The position numbers and the translations under genes are program-made. Positions 10,401 through 16,880 of a DNA stretch of 35,418 nucleotides are shown here, one piece after another (within the stretch, counting starts at the first letter, position 1; every line of letters starts with the position of its first letter). The stretch spans positions 1 to 35,418 of the forward strand of contig NZ_JMME01000020.1 in assembly GCF_000686945.1 (NCBI RefSeq), read 5' to 3'. The stretch is from Selenomonas sp. AE3005 (GTDB taxonomy: Bacteria > Bacillota > Negativicutes > Selenomonadales > Selenomonadaceae). Below the pieces are notes generated by a model, which was not told the origin of the DNA, did not search any database, and saw only the letters and a list, made by a program, of their open reading frames with translations.

Positions 10401-13400
10401 TACCTTCGCCATCTTTGGCATACAGACGGGTGTCAGCCTTAACAACATCGTCAACCTGCTCTTTCATAAGAAAAGGCATGGAACCAGCAATCTGAGCTCT
10501 GTCCCCTGCCTTAAAAGAGTCCTTATTGACTTTTACTGTTTCTGTTTTGTGCCCACTATTTCTTCCATCGACGGGTCTGTTTTTAGTAGTTCCAAAACTT
10601 TCTGCGTTTCTGCCGTCGTCAACTGCCGGTCTATCATAGCTATCTCGGCGGCTTCCTGTAAGCTGTTTACCTCCGGTGCTATCATTCCTATCTCCTCGTC
10701 CGGATTCGCCTCCTTGTACTCCGCTATCGCTAGTCTTTCGGCTACCAGTGGAGCTACGTCCGTGAACGCTGCCGCTATGTTGTGACCGTGAATCTTTTCC
10801 AGTCGGTTGTACTCCTTGTCCTCCCCGGCTGACGGATTCTCCATCGCCATGTACTGCCCCCACTTCGTCTTGATTGTTCCCTTCGCTATCCCGTGCAGGA
10901 TTCTGTCGGGAGCTGTCATTAAGCTCATTGTCCGTTACCTCCTCGTTGCCGTTGTAGAATTTATACGCACCACTATAGGCCAGTTTAAGCAGGTCGTCAA
11001 ACTTCGCTGCCGTATCTTCACCGGCGCGTTTTACAAAGTCAACACGCACTTCATCATAGGTTGCCTGCGGTTTGCTGTGCATGAAACTGCCAACATAACG
11101 GAAAGCAGGAATAACAAGCGACTCATCAATATTCTTGCCGTCCGGGTAGTTCTCAATCATTTCCCAAACAGGACGCAGCCATCCACGAACACTGTCACCT
11201 ACAGCGTTAATCATATCCCGTGCATACTCAGCAAAGTTCTCTGCCCCACGCTGTACATACAAACGCCCAAGGTTGAACGCAGGTACAATTACATCAGGGT
11301 CAAAAATAACCGGCGTAGAGTTGAGACGGTTCCTGCTCTTTTTTAAGGCATCGGATAACTGTTTCTTTAGTTCTTCTTCCCGTTCCTTGGAAGTATCCGA
11401 CAAGCCCATGTTACGCTTTTTCTTTGCTTTCTTCTTAGTGGTAGACTTCGCCTTCGGCTCTGCTTTTTCCTGCTCAATCGGCGTAATTCCTGCCTGTTTT
11501 GCAAGGTCAGCAAAAGTTTCATCTAAGTCGCCAAAAGGATTCTCCGTTTCCGGCGTTGTCTCCTTATTGGATTTATTATTTTTTGTAGATGCCTTTTGGG
11601 ATTTTGCAGATTTAGTAGACGCTTCCTGTTTTGGAGTCCCCGTCATTTCATTGAGTTTTTTCTCCAACTCCTTTATTACTTTAGGAGCTTCAGAGCGCAT
11701 CACAATTGAATTAACATTTATCCCTAACGACTTTAAGAACTCCTGGTCTTTATCATTAACCACATACATTTCAAGGTTGCTTTTTACCTTGTCTTGCAAA
11801 TATGCGTCATACCTATCCTTGAACCAATGATACACCTTTTCCAGTTTCTCTCTCTGGCTGGAAGGTTCATTGCTTGCACTTTCCTTTTCTTTTGCGGCAA
11901 TAGCATCTTCAAGCTCTGCAAATTCTTGGTGTTTTTGAAGATTCTTCAGCGCAATATCAGGATATTCCTTCTTCCGTGGCTTGCGGCCTAACTCTGCATA
12001 AGCGTCCTGATACCACTGAGGATTAAGGCTCTCACCATATCGCCCGTTGATTTCACCACGGTCATTGTAAGTATAACCGTTATTTGTTCCTTTGCCACCG
12101 GGATTGCGGTTCATCCGTTCGACTTCCTCATCAATAAGTCGCTGACGTTCTGCTTTCAGTTCATCAAGACTCATATTAGAATAGTCGAGTTTCTGCGGTT
12201 CAGATTCTTTTTCCTGCCGAACATGTTCAAGTTTTTCACCTGCGCTAAGGAATGTCTGTGCAGCCGCATCATGCTCCGCTTTGGTCTTAGCGGAATTATC
12301 TGCCGTGATATACATTTCCTCTAGTTTAGAAATAGATTCTTCATAGGTGACTTTATCATCGCGGTACTGTTCAACCAACTTAGCTGCCTTTTCACGGAAC
12401 TGCTTAATTGCCTTTGTCGCTTGCGAAGCGACATCTGGCTGAACCTGTTCCATAGTGGTTGTTGCATTATTTGCAACACCTGCCTCAGCCAACTTACTTT
12501 CGGCAAGAGCAATAGCATTCTCTTGGCCTGCTGCAAGGCCATTAGCTAACGACTCATTGACTGGCAAACCTGCCTGTTGCATAGCATTGAGTGCCTGCTG
12601 ACCTAACTGCTCCAACTGACCTAAAGGCATAGCCTGCAATTCCGCAAGGCGAGTGTTGAAGTCCTGCCCCTGAACATTTGCTATCTGCTGTGCCTTATTT
12701 GCCACCTGTTGCGCCGTCTGAGCGTTTTCCTGTTCCGTTGGTACACTTGGTAGTCCTTGTGGTGAAGGCGTGCCCTGTACGGGCTGTGGTGCATTCTGAG
12801 CCGTATCCGGGTTATACTGTTCTACCGGTTGAGCCTGTGGTACTTCCTGTGGCTGTTCTACGGGAGAAGGTGCTTGCTCCTGTGCCGGTGCCTGTTCCGG
12901 CGCAACAACTGCCATAGCAGGCTGTGCCGTTGGTTCAGGCTGACGAACTCCTGCTACTGCCTTTGCTGTCTCGTTGGGCATAAGGCTGTAAATCTTGCCG
13001 AAGTCACGAGAGTCAATAGCTTTCTGTAAGTCATTGACATACTTTGCCTGTTCCGTATCAGTCTTTTGTGGCTGAGGAATATTTATCTGAATGTTGGCAG
13101 CCTGCAATACTGCCACCTTTTCCGCATCGTTCAGCTTGTCATTTTTAATAGCGTCCTTTAGGAAGTGCATATTAACCCCGGCAATCTGAGGCGTGAAGTA
13201 ATCCTTGACGGCCTGCTTACTGATACGCCCGTTTTTATCCACCATAGGTGCAATAAGCTGAGGTGCAAAAGTGTTTGCGGCAGAACGAATAAGCTCTGCA
13301 CCTTGTTCATCCTGCGCTAACGCCTGACGATTTTCAGCCGTGTTATTAAAGGTGCCATCCTCGTTGTACATATTGGTAAAACGATTAGCCAATACAGACT

Positions 13401-15588
13401 TAGCACCATCATCAAGGTTATCCATGATACGCTGATAGGAATTGGTGAGGTTGTCGTCCTCACTGCCAGCAAAGTCAATCATGTGATTGCCTAAGATATT
13501 GCTGAAGTCCTGCGTTGAAATTGTCGGTGCCGTGCCACCTTTTTTAAGACGCTCACGCCATTCACCGGCATACTGCCGTTCACTGCCCGGCCTACCTACT
13601 TCCCAATCGCTAGTCCAAAGGTCAGCGGCCTCCTCTGCGGAAAGTTTATTCATTTTATCCGGCGTTATACCACGCTCCTGTGCCTCTTTCAAGGCATACT
13701 CTGCCTGTGTCGTCGGATTCTGTGGGTCTTTGCCGTTCTGTTTTGCCCATTCAAGGAAGGCTGTAGTACGGCCACCGTTCCACTGGAACATACCATAACC
13801 GCCTACATGCATTCCTTCTTCTTCATGCTCAGGCACATCGCTAGTATCAAAGTTGTGCTCCTGCTGAACACGGCCTAAGATGCCTGCAATAGCCTCATCG
13901 TTATAGCCTGCCTTGCGGAACACGTCAGTAATTGCCCAAGCGTTTGCATGGCCTTCACGCTGACCACCCGTTGCAGGCTGTGTTACCTGCCCACCGTCAC
14001 TAATGAACGTGTCCGGCGTAGCAACTACAGTACCACCCACGCCGCCTTTAGCATGGCCTGACAGGTCAAAATGGTCGCCTTCATCACCGACCTTAAAACC
14101 ATGTTTAGCCATTGCCTGGAGGAATTTCTGTGGGTCTTTGACTGATGCTTTATCAACGTCTATCTTCCAACCACCTTCATGGCCTTCTGCTCCTCCTGCA
14201 TGGTAGCCTTTTTCTGCTCCACCAGTAAGGGTTACACTATCACCATATTCAGCAATAGCCGCATTGAAAGCATTCTTTACAGACTTTTGAACGCCTGCAA
14301 GGTCAGTTGCTCCCGGCTTGCTTTCCCATTTAGAAACAAAGCGTTTATCAAACCCATCAAGGCTGTTTTCGCCACTAACTTCCACGCCCTGTGGCAAGGA
14401 AGGAGTCTGTCCCTGCTGTGCTTGTGGCGTATTCACATTAGCGTTTACATTGCCAAAACCTGCCTGCTTGCTCAGCCAATCGTTGACAATATCTGACGGG
14501 TCAGCCTCGGTGTAGTCGATGTTGCCGGGGAGAGGTACATCGTTGTTTCGCTCTTTCGTGCGTGCAGGGTCAGTCATTGGGTTAGGAGTATCACTGCTAT
14601 CATAGCTATCACCAAAAGCATTTGGAAAAGCGTGACGGATACCACGGCCTGCAAGATGCATACCGCCCCCCATCAGAGCACCAATAGCAGCGGATTCCAA
14701 TACATCACGGTCAGTGACGCTCCAATCCTTCCCCTGCTCAGCTTTTGGAATAATCTGCTGTGCGCCTTCTTCAAAACCTTCAATGCCGGAGGCTACAGCC
14801 AAGCGTTTTAATCCATTCATCAACCCCTTGCCCTTGCCAAAGATAAGAGCGTTTTCAAGAGCATTAGTACCGCCAAGCAAAAGTTGATTATCCTTAAACA
14901 CGTTCCAGCGCAGGTTACGTGCCTCATTTTCCGTCTGACCGGGAACATAAGTACCGTTAAGTTTTGCCTCCTCGATGTAATCATCCATAGCACGTTGGCC
15001 TTCAAAGGCACCTTCAAGCCCCATGCCCGTGGCTGTAGCTGCTGCCCATGCCGGAACGTTCTCAGCGGCAGGAGTCAAAAAGCGTGCTGCCTTTGCAAGT
15101 TTCTTCTCACTGTTGTAGAAGTCAAGCGCACGCTTTCCCCATTTACTTGCCGTTGCTGCCCCTCTCAATGCAGAGGATGCGGCTGCCGCTTGTGGGCCCA
15201 ATGCAAGCCCTGCCAATGCGCCTGCTCCCATACTTGCAGCCATATCCGCTCCCATTTCAGGGAGTGCCTGTGCCATTGTACTTGCATAATAACGAGCCGA
15301 ACCTGGCGTATAATCATGCGTATTGCGTTCTCTAGTAGCCTTACCCCAATCGGCAATAGCATTCCACCCCATAGGGTCGCCTTCTCTGTTGCCAGTAAGG
15401 TCGTTAGCTAAGTGGGCACCAGTTTCCGCAAAAGCACCAGTACCGGCCGCCAACGCATCAGCTACAACGCCTGCCCAATTTTGGTCATTATAATTAACAC
15501 CAACATGAGGGAATCGTGCTAAGGCGTATTCTTCCCAAGCACTCCTATCTCCTAACTGTTTCGATAACTCATCACTCATGATTGACAT
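1402..15588 (-). CDS. Giant polyvalent virion protein: peptidase-like, lysozyme, helicase, DNA methyltransferase, zincin, ADP-ribosyltransferase
   Basis: A single frame of 4728 residues. Domains in order (approximate residues): Gly/Ala-rich hydrophobic N-terminus (105-150, 300-325). M15-type peptidase-like domain (405-515; His470, Asp477, His506). Phage tail lysozyme domain (543-680; Glu577 in QQEHNF). Pro/Gln-rich linker (880-970). Charged helical region (1000-1500). Disordered Ser/Gly/Arg linker (1554-1686). Superfamily 2 helicase (1690-2290; Lys1740 in GTGTGKT, DESH at 1822, SATP, QGEGRIYRTG). Adenine-type DNA methyltransferase (2340-2560; EPSAG at 2373, NPPY at 2436). HExxH zincin (His2819-His2823). 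A domain with RPGWHAGDLP (3330-3450). ART-PolyVal-like domain (3545-3755; His3588). A long C-terminus with hydrophobic helices (about 4455-4495), resembling polyvalent C-terminal domains such as LPD38. GAGGGG precedes the ATG. Position after small internal-virion genes suggests it is packaged and ejected, like T7 gp16; that is inference. Confidence 0.9.
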   Translation of the reverse strand: MSIMSDELSKQLGDRSAWEEYALARFPHVGVNYNDQNWAGVVADALAAGTGAFAETGAHLANDLTGNREGDPMGWNAIADWGKATRERNTHDYTPGSARYYASTMAQALPEMGADMAASMGAGALAGLALGPQAAAASSALRGAATASKWGKRALDFYNSEKKLAKAARFLTPAAENVPAWAAATATGMGLEGAFEGQRAMDDYIEEAKLNGTYVPGQTENEARNLRWNVFKDNQLLLGGTNALENALIFGKGKGLMNGLKRLAVASGIEGFEEGAQQIIPKAEQGKDWSVTDRDVLESAAIGALMGGGMHLAGRGIRHAFPNAFGDSYDSSDTPNPMTDPARTKERNNDVPLPGNIDYTEADPSDIVNDWLSKQAGFGNVNANVNTPQAQQGQTPSLPQGVEVSGENSLDGFDKRFVSKWESKPGATDLAGVQKSVKNAFNAAIAEYGDSVTLTGGAEKGYHAGGAEGHEGGWKIDVDKASVKDPQKFLQAMAKHGFKVGDEGDHFDLSGHAKGGVGGTVVATPDTFISDGGQVTQPATGGQREGHANAWAITDVFRKAGYNDEAIAGILGRVQQEHNFDTSDVPEHEEEGMHVGGYGMFQWNGGRTTAFLEWAKQNGKDPQNPTTQAEYALKEAQERGITPDKMNKLSAEEAADLWTSDWEVGRPGSERQYAGEWRERLKKGGTAPTISTQDFSNILGNHMIDFAGSEDDNLTNSYQRIMDNLDDGAKSVLANRFTNMYNEDGTFNNTAENRQALAQDEQGAELIRSAANTFAPQLIAPMVDKNGRISKQAVKDYFTPQIAGVNMHFLKDAIKNDKLNDAEKVAVLQAANIQINIPQPQKTDTEQAKYVNDLQKAIDSRDFGKIYSLMPNETAKAVAGVRQPEPTAQPAMAVVAPEQAPAQEQAPSPVEQPQEVPQAQPVEQYNPDTAQNAPQPVQGTPSPQGLPSVPTEQENAQTAQQVANKAQQIANVQGQDFNTRLAELQAMPLGQLEQLGQQALNAMQQAGLPVNESLANGLAAGQENAIALAESKLAEAGVANNATTTMEQVQPDVASQATKAIKQFREKAAKLVEQYRDDKVTYEESISKLEEMYITADNSAKTKAEHDAAAQTFLSAGEKLEHVRQEKESEPQKLDYSNMSLDELKAERQRLIDEEVERMNRNPGGKGTNNGYTYNDRGEINGRYGESLNPQWYQDAYAELGRKPRKKEYPDIALKNLQKHQEFAELEDAIAAKEKESASNEPSSQREKLEKVYHWFKDRYDAYLQDKVKSNLEMYVVNDKDQEFLKSLGINVNSIVMRSEAPKVIKELEKKLNEMTGTPKQEASTKSAKSQKASTKNNKSNKETTPETENPFGDLDETFADLAKQAGITPIEQEKAEPKAKSTTKKKAKKKRNMGLSDTSKEREEELKKQLSDALKKSRNRLNSTPVIFDPDVIVPAFNLGRLYVQRGAENFAEYARDMINAVGDSVRGWLRPVWEMIENYPDGKNIDESLVIPAFRYVGSFMHSKPQATYDEVRVDFVKRAGEDTAAKFDDLLKLAYSGAYKFYNGNEEVTDNELNDSSRQNPARDSEGNNQDEVGAVHGDGESVSRGGQGVQPTGKDSRSQHSGSVHGRSSTGSRKTSDSGVQGGESGRGDRNDSTGGKQLTGSRRDSYDRPAVDDGRNAESFGTTKNRPVDGRNSGHKTETVKVNKDSFKAGDRAQIAGSMPFLMKEQVDDVVKADTRLYAKDGEGMMFTNGTGTGKTFTGLGCIKRAVQQGKKNILIIAPTDKVQNDWITTGKGFFGLDISKLENTTDAGEGIVITSYENVGANNKLVKRDWDMIVTDESHKLMQGEKGNRTKALENVRAMTYHADGLRERFERLHAKEYDRLAELRGKASDKEHPITAAEKQELEKLQAKLIKEQEKAVAEWKQIPQADKPKVLFLSATPFSYVPDIDYAEGYLFHYDRKKNQNGGYNQPDAYGDFLIKHFGYRMRMGKLTKPDADVNNDLMEINFNKWLKDQGVLSGRKLKVTPDYERGYLLVDGGVGKQIDEGMKIATERGVSDSDQKYGKLHELFENKLKGNRTRYLLEAIKAKEAVSLINQYVKAGKKVVVFHDFKKNEAENPFVLTDEDFKYMDEVDRNTARQQYARFCKDHPELLNLNLDDLQSPIERFTEVFGDSMRIFNGDIPKKKRENAVREFQDDSSKVNIILCQRASAKEGISMHDTTSKHQRVLIDLGLATRPTDLIQGEGRIYRTGVVTDAIIRYLNTGTDMEKRAFASTIAGRASTAENLSMGEEARALRNAIVEGFMESIDGDSWKKYLPNSKTEGKGGKERDAKLMDGVSPYEAAKSDYFANQKKNSRNKAQEGIDYFPTPEPIGFKMVEWLGLKPGDRALEPSAGHGAISRYFGAETRNTIVEPSPELATLAKMRLNGGETAKVVEDRFENLDIHNKYEGIAMNPPYGVGGKTAYEHVAKAFDHLADGGRLIAIVPDGPAANKRLENWLYGDGTKANPGQPNAALLAEIKLPQVAFKRAGTSVATKILIIDKYNSPADFAEMERRQIEEGIDSLDLTGVKDINELFDKLENVRTPERVGSDIPRHFTNSTNKKGNPSRKYITLPDDTKLLDDTRLRELAYNNRGTRDMRGGWYEFFNENDRAKFVKAANKYLAGQETLAAEQQEIVDETLTPTQTEHFEGGEFEGSPKASIKGYIDRKTVYPSIKSIAQEHGGRYSKGARGFIFDDAAERDQFLQEAEAFMGKGSYSTANGRALTEDERDELWSKTAVEINNDMLTPAERELQEMAKTMGATLKFVTADPRLQGKYAGGVSYINRNAKASASWIAWHEMFHWIKSKNKPLYEKMLKTIKGNANFSKEQLNKYRASIGVTDMDDDMVIEEMFADAFPEVRQRVPFFRNLAKENVSLYKQLVAFVKRVIDNLVARFNAAYTKGNGLNVRQMSLMHNAFCDMVRDIKGADGKPIFKVGNDGYREMTDMDGNTTEDIAAAYSLAEAEKNLDRVEKSLDNSDNKLYAKVRDLDINNRNNGITYSVVKEFNKEVQKLVDDGWTNEQINRAIKDENSFVRAAVVKPWADEYNQFHAKVIDKKGILNRLFKDDHACDGEPWYKINDVFNVFKDRIERMMDDANLVYAECAHVRASGQNVVRFDSWREVEQSIAAHGGTAKFKERPAKQVEEAEYSIAKHPNYEGASLDVEYFSAIRDMENAKTDAEREAARQELVKMVEQKAKDAGFENAIPEQTLAYATRTKAAPKKTKKVYKVFTVTDDGVPTALFVSSKEELPQNVWLDAKDTFHFKDNSNGLYYIPSTKNPSTKGGKTYSRLVDLSNVDKEDVKKLVEMGYIKEGAKTIATLAYRPGWHAGDLPFFPQGGKSGGGKTNYKNIHRYNQVVFECEIAYDHDYTKTTQNEGGGVTFHDMQEMPVDGGYKFATNPMTNAQDLGAWYISGSLKIGRALTEDECNKILAKNGYKPQEWQAYGTGNDFVIGPLDLEKLGYTGQQYDAARKTLAPITYDDNGNIIPLSQRFDADKDDVRYSVARIDVDNNETVADNLAPNGKRSNLSPEQYRYVRSKEFKAWFGDWENDAEHSSQVVDENGEPLVVYHGTRGELKDNMFRTDGVRHTKGTGAWFTSNREIAESYGDTIHEVFLNIRNPYVADLKGGSPNEISKAVVRNMDTGEILREEFDNGDGSAFDMLNEYISEELNDPENDTYEVAEEVYDTNSLVLDARKKGDNDGVIIKDVTDVSADKDDVDYNNLPYGNDYIIYDSAQAKMATPATSDDVRYSVARIDNDEAPGAMERIKNAARKLLGLQEKLEDNVQDRHTEKQNQKTSLDDTLPLTAMAHSMKYLAGKNEAIKRMYYLGKRCMDEQEHLRNEFKEVIRKINTLMTDEADRDSLHALLWAGDADGKEYTAEELQQEGFSDNVIAAYKLVRDNLAKAYQLVNDARMQVKVRNKTIKSSELPEFMKENFIDTGDIINTQDIGNGKIVVTYRGAKVYTGRTDIVNDDMLKSMEANENIAITDKQELGKGVYNVTYNEKPQPMGKLTGYMPHFFHRFMVYAKTKDENGNDMRVAIGSAESLADATKIANEVAKHNPDMQFVIDTHSFEYGDENNGVVVGDLNYQEMTKRLAENTEMSLTEANKFLHDSAGATLKSRHRFFGNMMKRTGVQGFDENMMWALTHYFNSAARYVAMEHFKPDAISWYERFFGDFNADPNTIKSANKRKTARVIRDYINDVNGTPREVEKWCNAVVDRIPIIGEKLNDTYNGRPALALSSKVSWFNAVTKLGCLSISSPMLNFMQFINVATMLDSVKYAKMGLNKALKPSELDNLILDRSGIMDEINLASDAGGYTQSRDYGGARKGLGKGKQLLDKSMFFFTWCDALMRKAAVLGAYYQGVQDKGMKPDNGQTVSAQALEYAREVNSEANFDYSAANTPEAIRMGSVITQQAFQFQKYPIMQFEFFWNHVVHGTNTQRAKFLMPYFLLTGLPGMIPFGELLAGMLGLLIPGDDDDFAKKMKAELMRWAGDDSAKQAVVNSLTNGPLAAFTGIDISERAGMQNFFAGRYYGSKPESTPGAIGTLLGGAAYSTVSGVQNQLRNGNPVEAIKAVSPGLGNWIQAALGETHTTHHRVGSTYDGMYERILHGMGFRHIDETNTQFINSYLYESSQRQKEDKKFIMDAYLDDPSEENRHQLILWGISDKQLKQYKDSREKSSRDRATGDETKKKSKKPKTEAQKKDDELRAWMK
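4267..4299. repeat. 33-bp direct repeat, copy 1, inside the giant gene
   Basis: This copy matches 5011-5043 at 31 of 33 bases. It encodes DDVRYSVARID at the C-terminal end of the ADP-ribosyltransferase-like module. The two copies bracket that module in the protein, which suggests duplication of a linker or exchange of a domain cassette. Confidence 0.85.
5011..5043. repeat. 33-bp direct repeat, copy 2, inside the giant gene
   Basis: This is the partner of the copy at 4267-4299, with two transition differences. It encodes DDVRYSVARID just before the ADP-ribosyltransferase-like module. A third, diverged relative at the protein level (EEAEYSIAKHP) lies further upstream in the gene, near base 6080. 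Confidence 0.85.
10533..10928 (-). CDS. Overprinted gene nested in the +1 frame of the giant gene; unknown function
   Basis: A 131-residue reading frame lies entirely inside the giant gene, on the same strand and shifted by one base. It begins MSLMTAPDRILHGIAKG and ends EEIVGTKQKQ with a TAA. A perfect AGGAGGT sits 8 bases before its ATG, as strong as any start in the window. The protein is rich in Ala, Glu, Ile and Met with few Cys and Ser, and has likely helices (NIAAAFTDVAPLVAERLAIA; LQEAAEIAMIDRQLTTAETQ). That is unlike the shadow frames elsewhere, which are Cys/Arg/Ser/Leu-heavy. In the giant's frame the same bases encode a low-complexity Ser/Gly/Arg/Asp linker (residues 1554-1686) right before the helicase. 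I recognise no family. The alternative is a chance open frame with a chance ribosome binding site. Confidence 0.72.
   Translation of the reverse strand: MSLMTAPDRILHGIAKGTIKTKWGQYMAMENPSAGEDKEYNRLEKIHGHNIAAAFTDVAPLVAERLAIAEYKEANPDEEIGMIAPEVNSLQEAAEIAMIDRQLTTAETQKVLELLKTDPSMEEIVGTKQKQ
10937..10943 (-). promoter_or_regulatory. Shine-Dalgarno sequence inside the giant gene
   Basis: AGGAGGT is placed 8 bases before the ATG of the nested 131-codon ORF. In the giant frame these bases read as part of NEEVTD. It is the main reason for believing that the nested frame is translated. It might also cause ribosomes on the giant transcript to pause. Confidence 0.7.
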
Positions 15589-15605
15589 TTGTATTCATCC
15601 CCTCT

Positions 15606-16880
15606 TTAATCAGGCATTTTGTCTGCATAGTTTACATTTTGCCATTTACGTTGGCGGTCTTTATTGAGCTTGTAATGTTCCGTCATGGCCATATCTCTTG
15701 TCTCTTGGTCAATCTTGCCTTTACTAAACAGGTCGTTTACTGTTTCCTGCAACTTAACCAAAGCGTCGCCATCCTTAGCTCTCTCTTTTCCGTAAGCAAC
15801 GTCTTCTCTTGCTTGGCTTATCAGATTCTTTATCGTCTGAATGTTTTGGCTCTGCTCTTTAGATAAGCCTGTACCTTTACCACTTGCCTTGCCACCGTTA
15901 ATAAGTGGTGCAAGTGCAGGATTGTCAAGCAAGAACTGACGCTGTTTATCAGCCTCTAAGCCACTATAATACAACTTCATTTCCGTTATGGTTTTCTGCA
16001 CGTCGCCTTGATTCTTCTGTAACTGCAACTGGAAGTTAAACTTGTCATTGTTCAAATCCCGGTTCCACTCAAACTGATGCTGACCGAAGTCAAGTTTCTG
16101 ACCATAGAGCTTATCCTGTACTTCCATGTTCTTATCAAACTTCCACTGTTGCATGGGGTTTGCATAATACTGGTCATAGAGTGCAACACTCTGCGGATTC
16201 TGACCATACAGGAGGTTTGCAATCTGCGCACCAAAGCGATTCATTTCGCCTTGGTCATTGACTCCATAACGTGCAAAAGCATTGCCAAGTGTACGGCGAT
16301 ATTTGCCCTCGTATGCCTCTAATGCACCAAGGGCACTTTCTTCAGCCCGTCCACGAGACATTCCGTTTGCCATATTCTGCTGAATCTGCTGTTGGTAATA
16401 TTCCTGCGGTGTCAGCATGTTAGCAACGTCAGCCACACCCTTAGCATAGTCGGCCTGTAACATTGCCTTATACGCCTCTGTGCTGTCGTTTGCTCCTAAC
16501 CGGGAAAGGTCTACACCGTACTTGCCTGCTGCATTACGCAACGCCTCTGCTCCGGCATGTGCCTGTGCCATACCTGCGGTATCACCTGCTGCCTGAGCTG
16601 CGTCATAGTTCATTTTAAACTGCGCAATCTGAGAGGCAAGTGCCCTGCCTGCATCGTCAAGCGGTGTAAGCACACCTGCAGCCTTTGCAGCTAGGCCGTT
16701 GTTGTTAGGCATTGCTACGGGCTGAGGTGCCGTCTGCTGTACTGCTACAGGATTTGCCTCCTGTGTTGCAACCATCTGAGGTGCTGCCTGCGCCTGCATA
16801 ACCTGTGCGGCTGCCTGTTTTGCCCATTCAGAGTTAGGGTCAACACCGGCATTGAAGTCTGCTAATTGAAAGTTAGGCAT
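15606..16880 (-). CDS. Ala/Gln-rich internal virion (ejection-type) protein
   Basis: This 424-residue protein is rich in Ala, Gln and Asn and has no recognisable catalytic motif. Residues 20-60 are a Gln/Ala/Pro-rich segment (QVMQAQAAPQ, AVQQTAPQPVA). Residues 80-230 look like a helical bundle (DDAGRALASQIAQFKMNYDA). Residues 265-320 are charged and Gln-rich (FNFQLQLQKNQGDVQK), suggesting a coiled coil. Its ATG directly follows the TAA of the upstream gene, with GGAGGTG as ribosome binding site. It lies 17 bases before the giant gene, in the place of T7 gene 15 relative to gene 16. An internal or ejected virion role is inferred from position and composition only. Confidence 0.7.
   Translation of the reverse strand: MPNFQLADFNAGVDPNSEWAKQAAAQVMQAQAAPQMVATQEANPVAVQQTAPQPVAMPNNNGLAAKAAGVLTPLDDAGRALASQIAQFKMNYDAAQAAGDTAGMAQAHAGAEALRNAAGKYGVDLSRLGANDSTEAYKAMLQADYAKGVADVANMLTPQEYYQQQIQQNMANGMSRGRAEESALGALEAYEGKYRRTLGNAFARYGVNDQGEMNRFGAQIANLLYGQNPQSVALYDQYYANPMQQWKFDKNMEVQDKLYGQKLDFGQHQFEWNRDLNNDKFNFQLQLQKNQGDVQKTITEMKLYYSGLEADKQRQFLLDNPALAPLINGGKASGKGTGLSKEQSQNIQTIKNLISQAREDVAYGKERAKDGDALVKLQETVNDLFSKGKIDQETRDMAMTEHYKLNKDRQRKWQNVNYADKMPD

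Noticed and set aside
1402..15588. Virion RNA polymerase like that of phage N4
   Set aside because: The giant size and ejection context suggested it, but I found no T7-like polymerase motifs in the chain; the nucleic-acid enzymes seen are a helicase and a methyltransferase.
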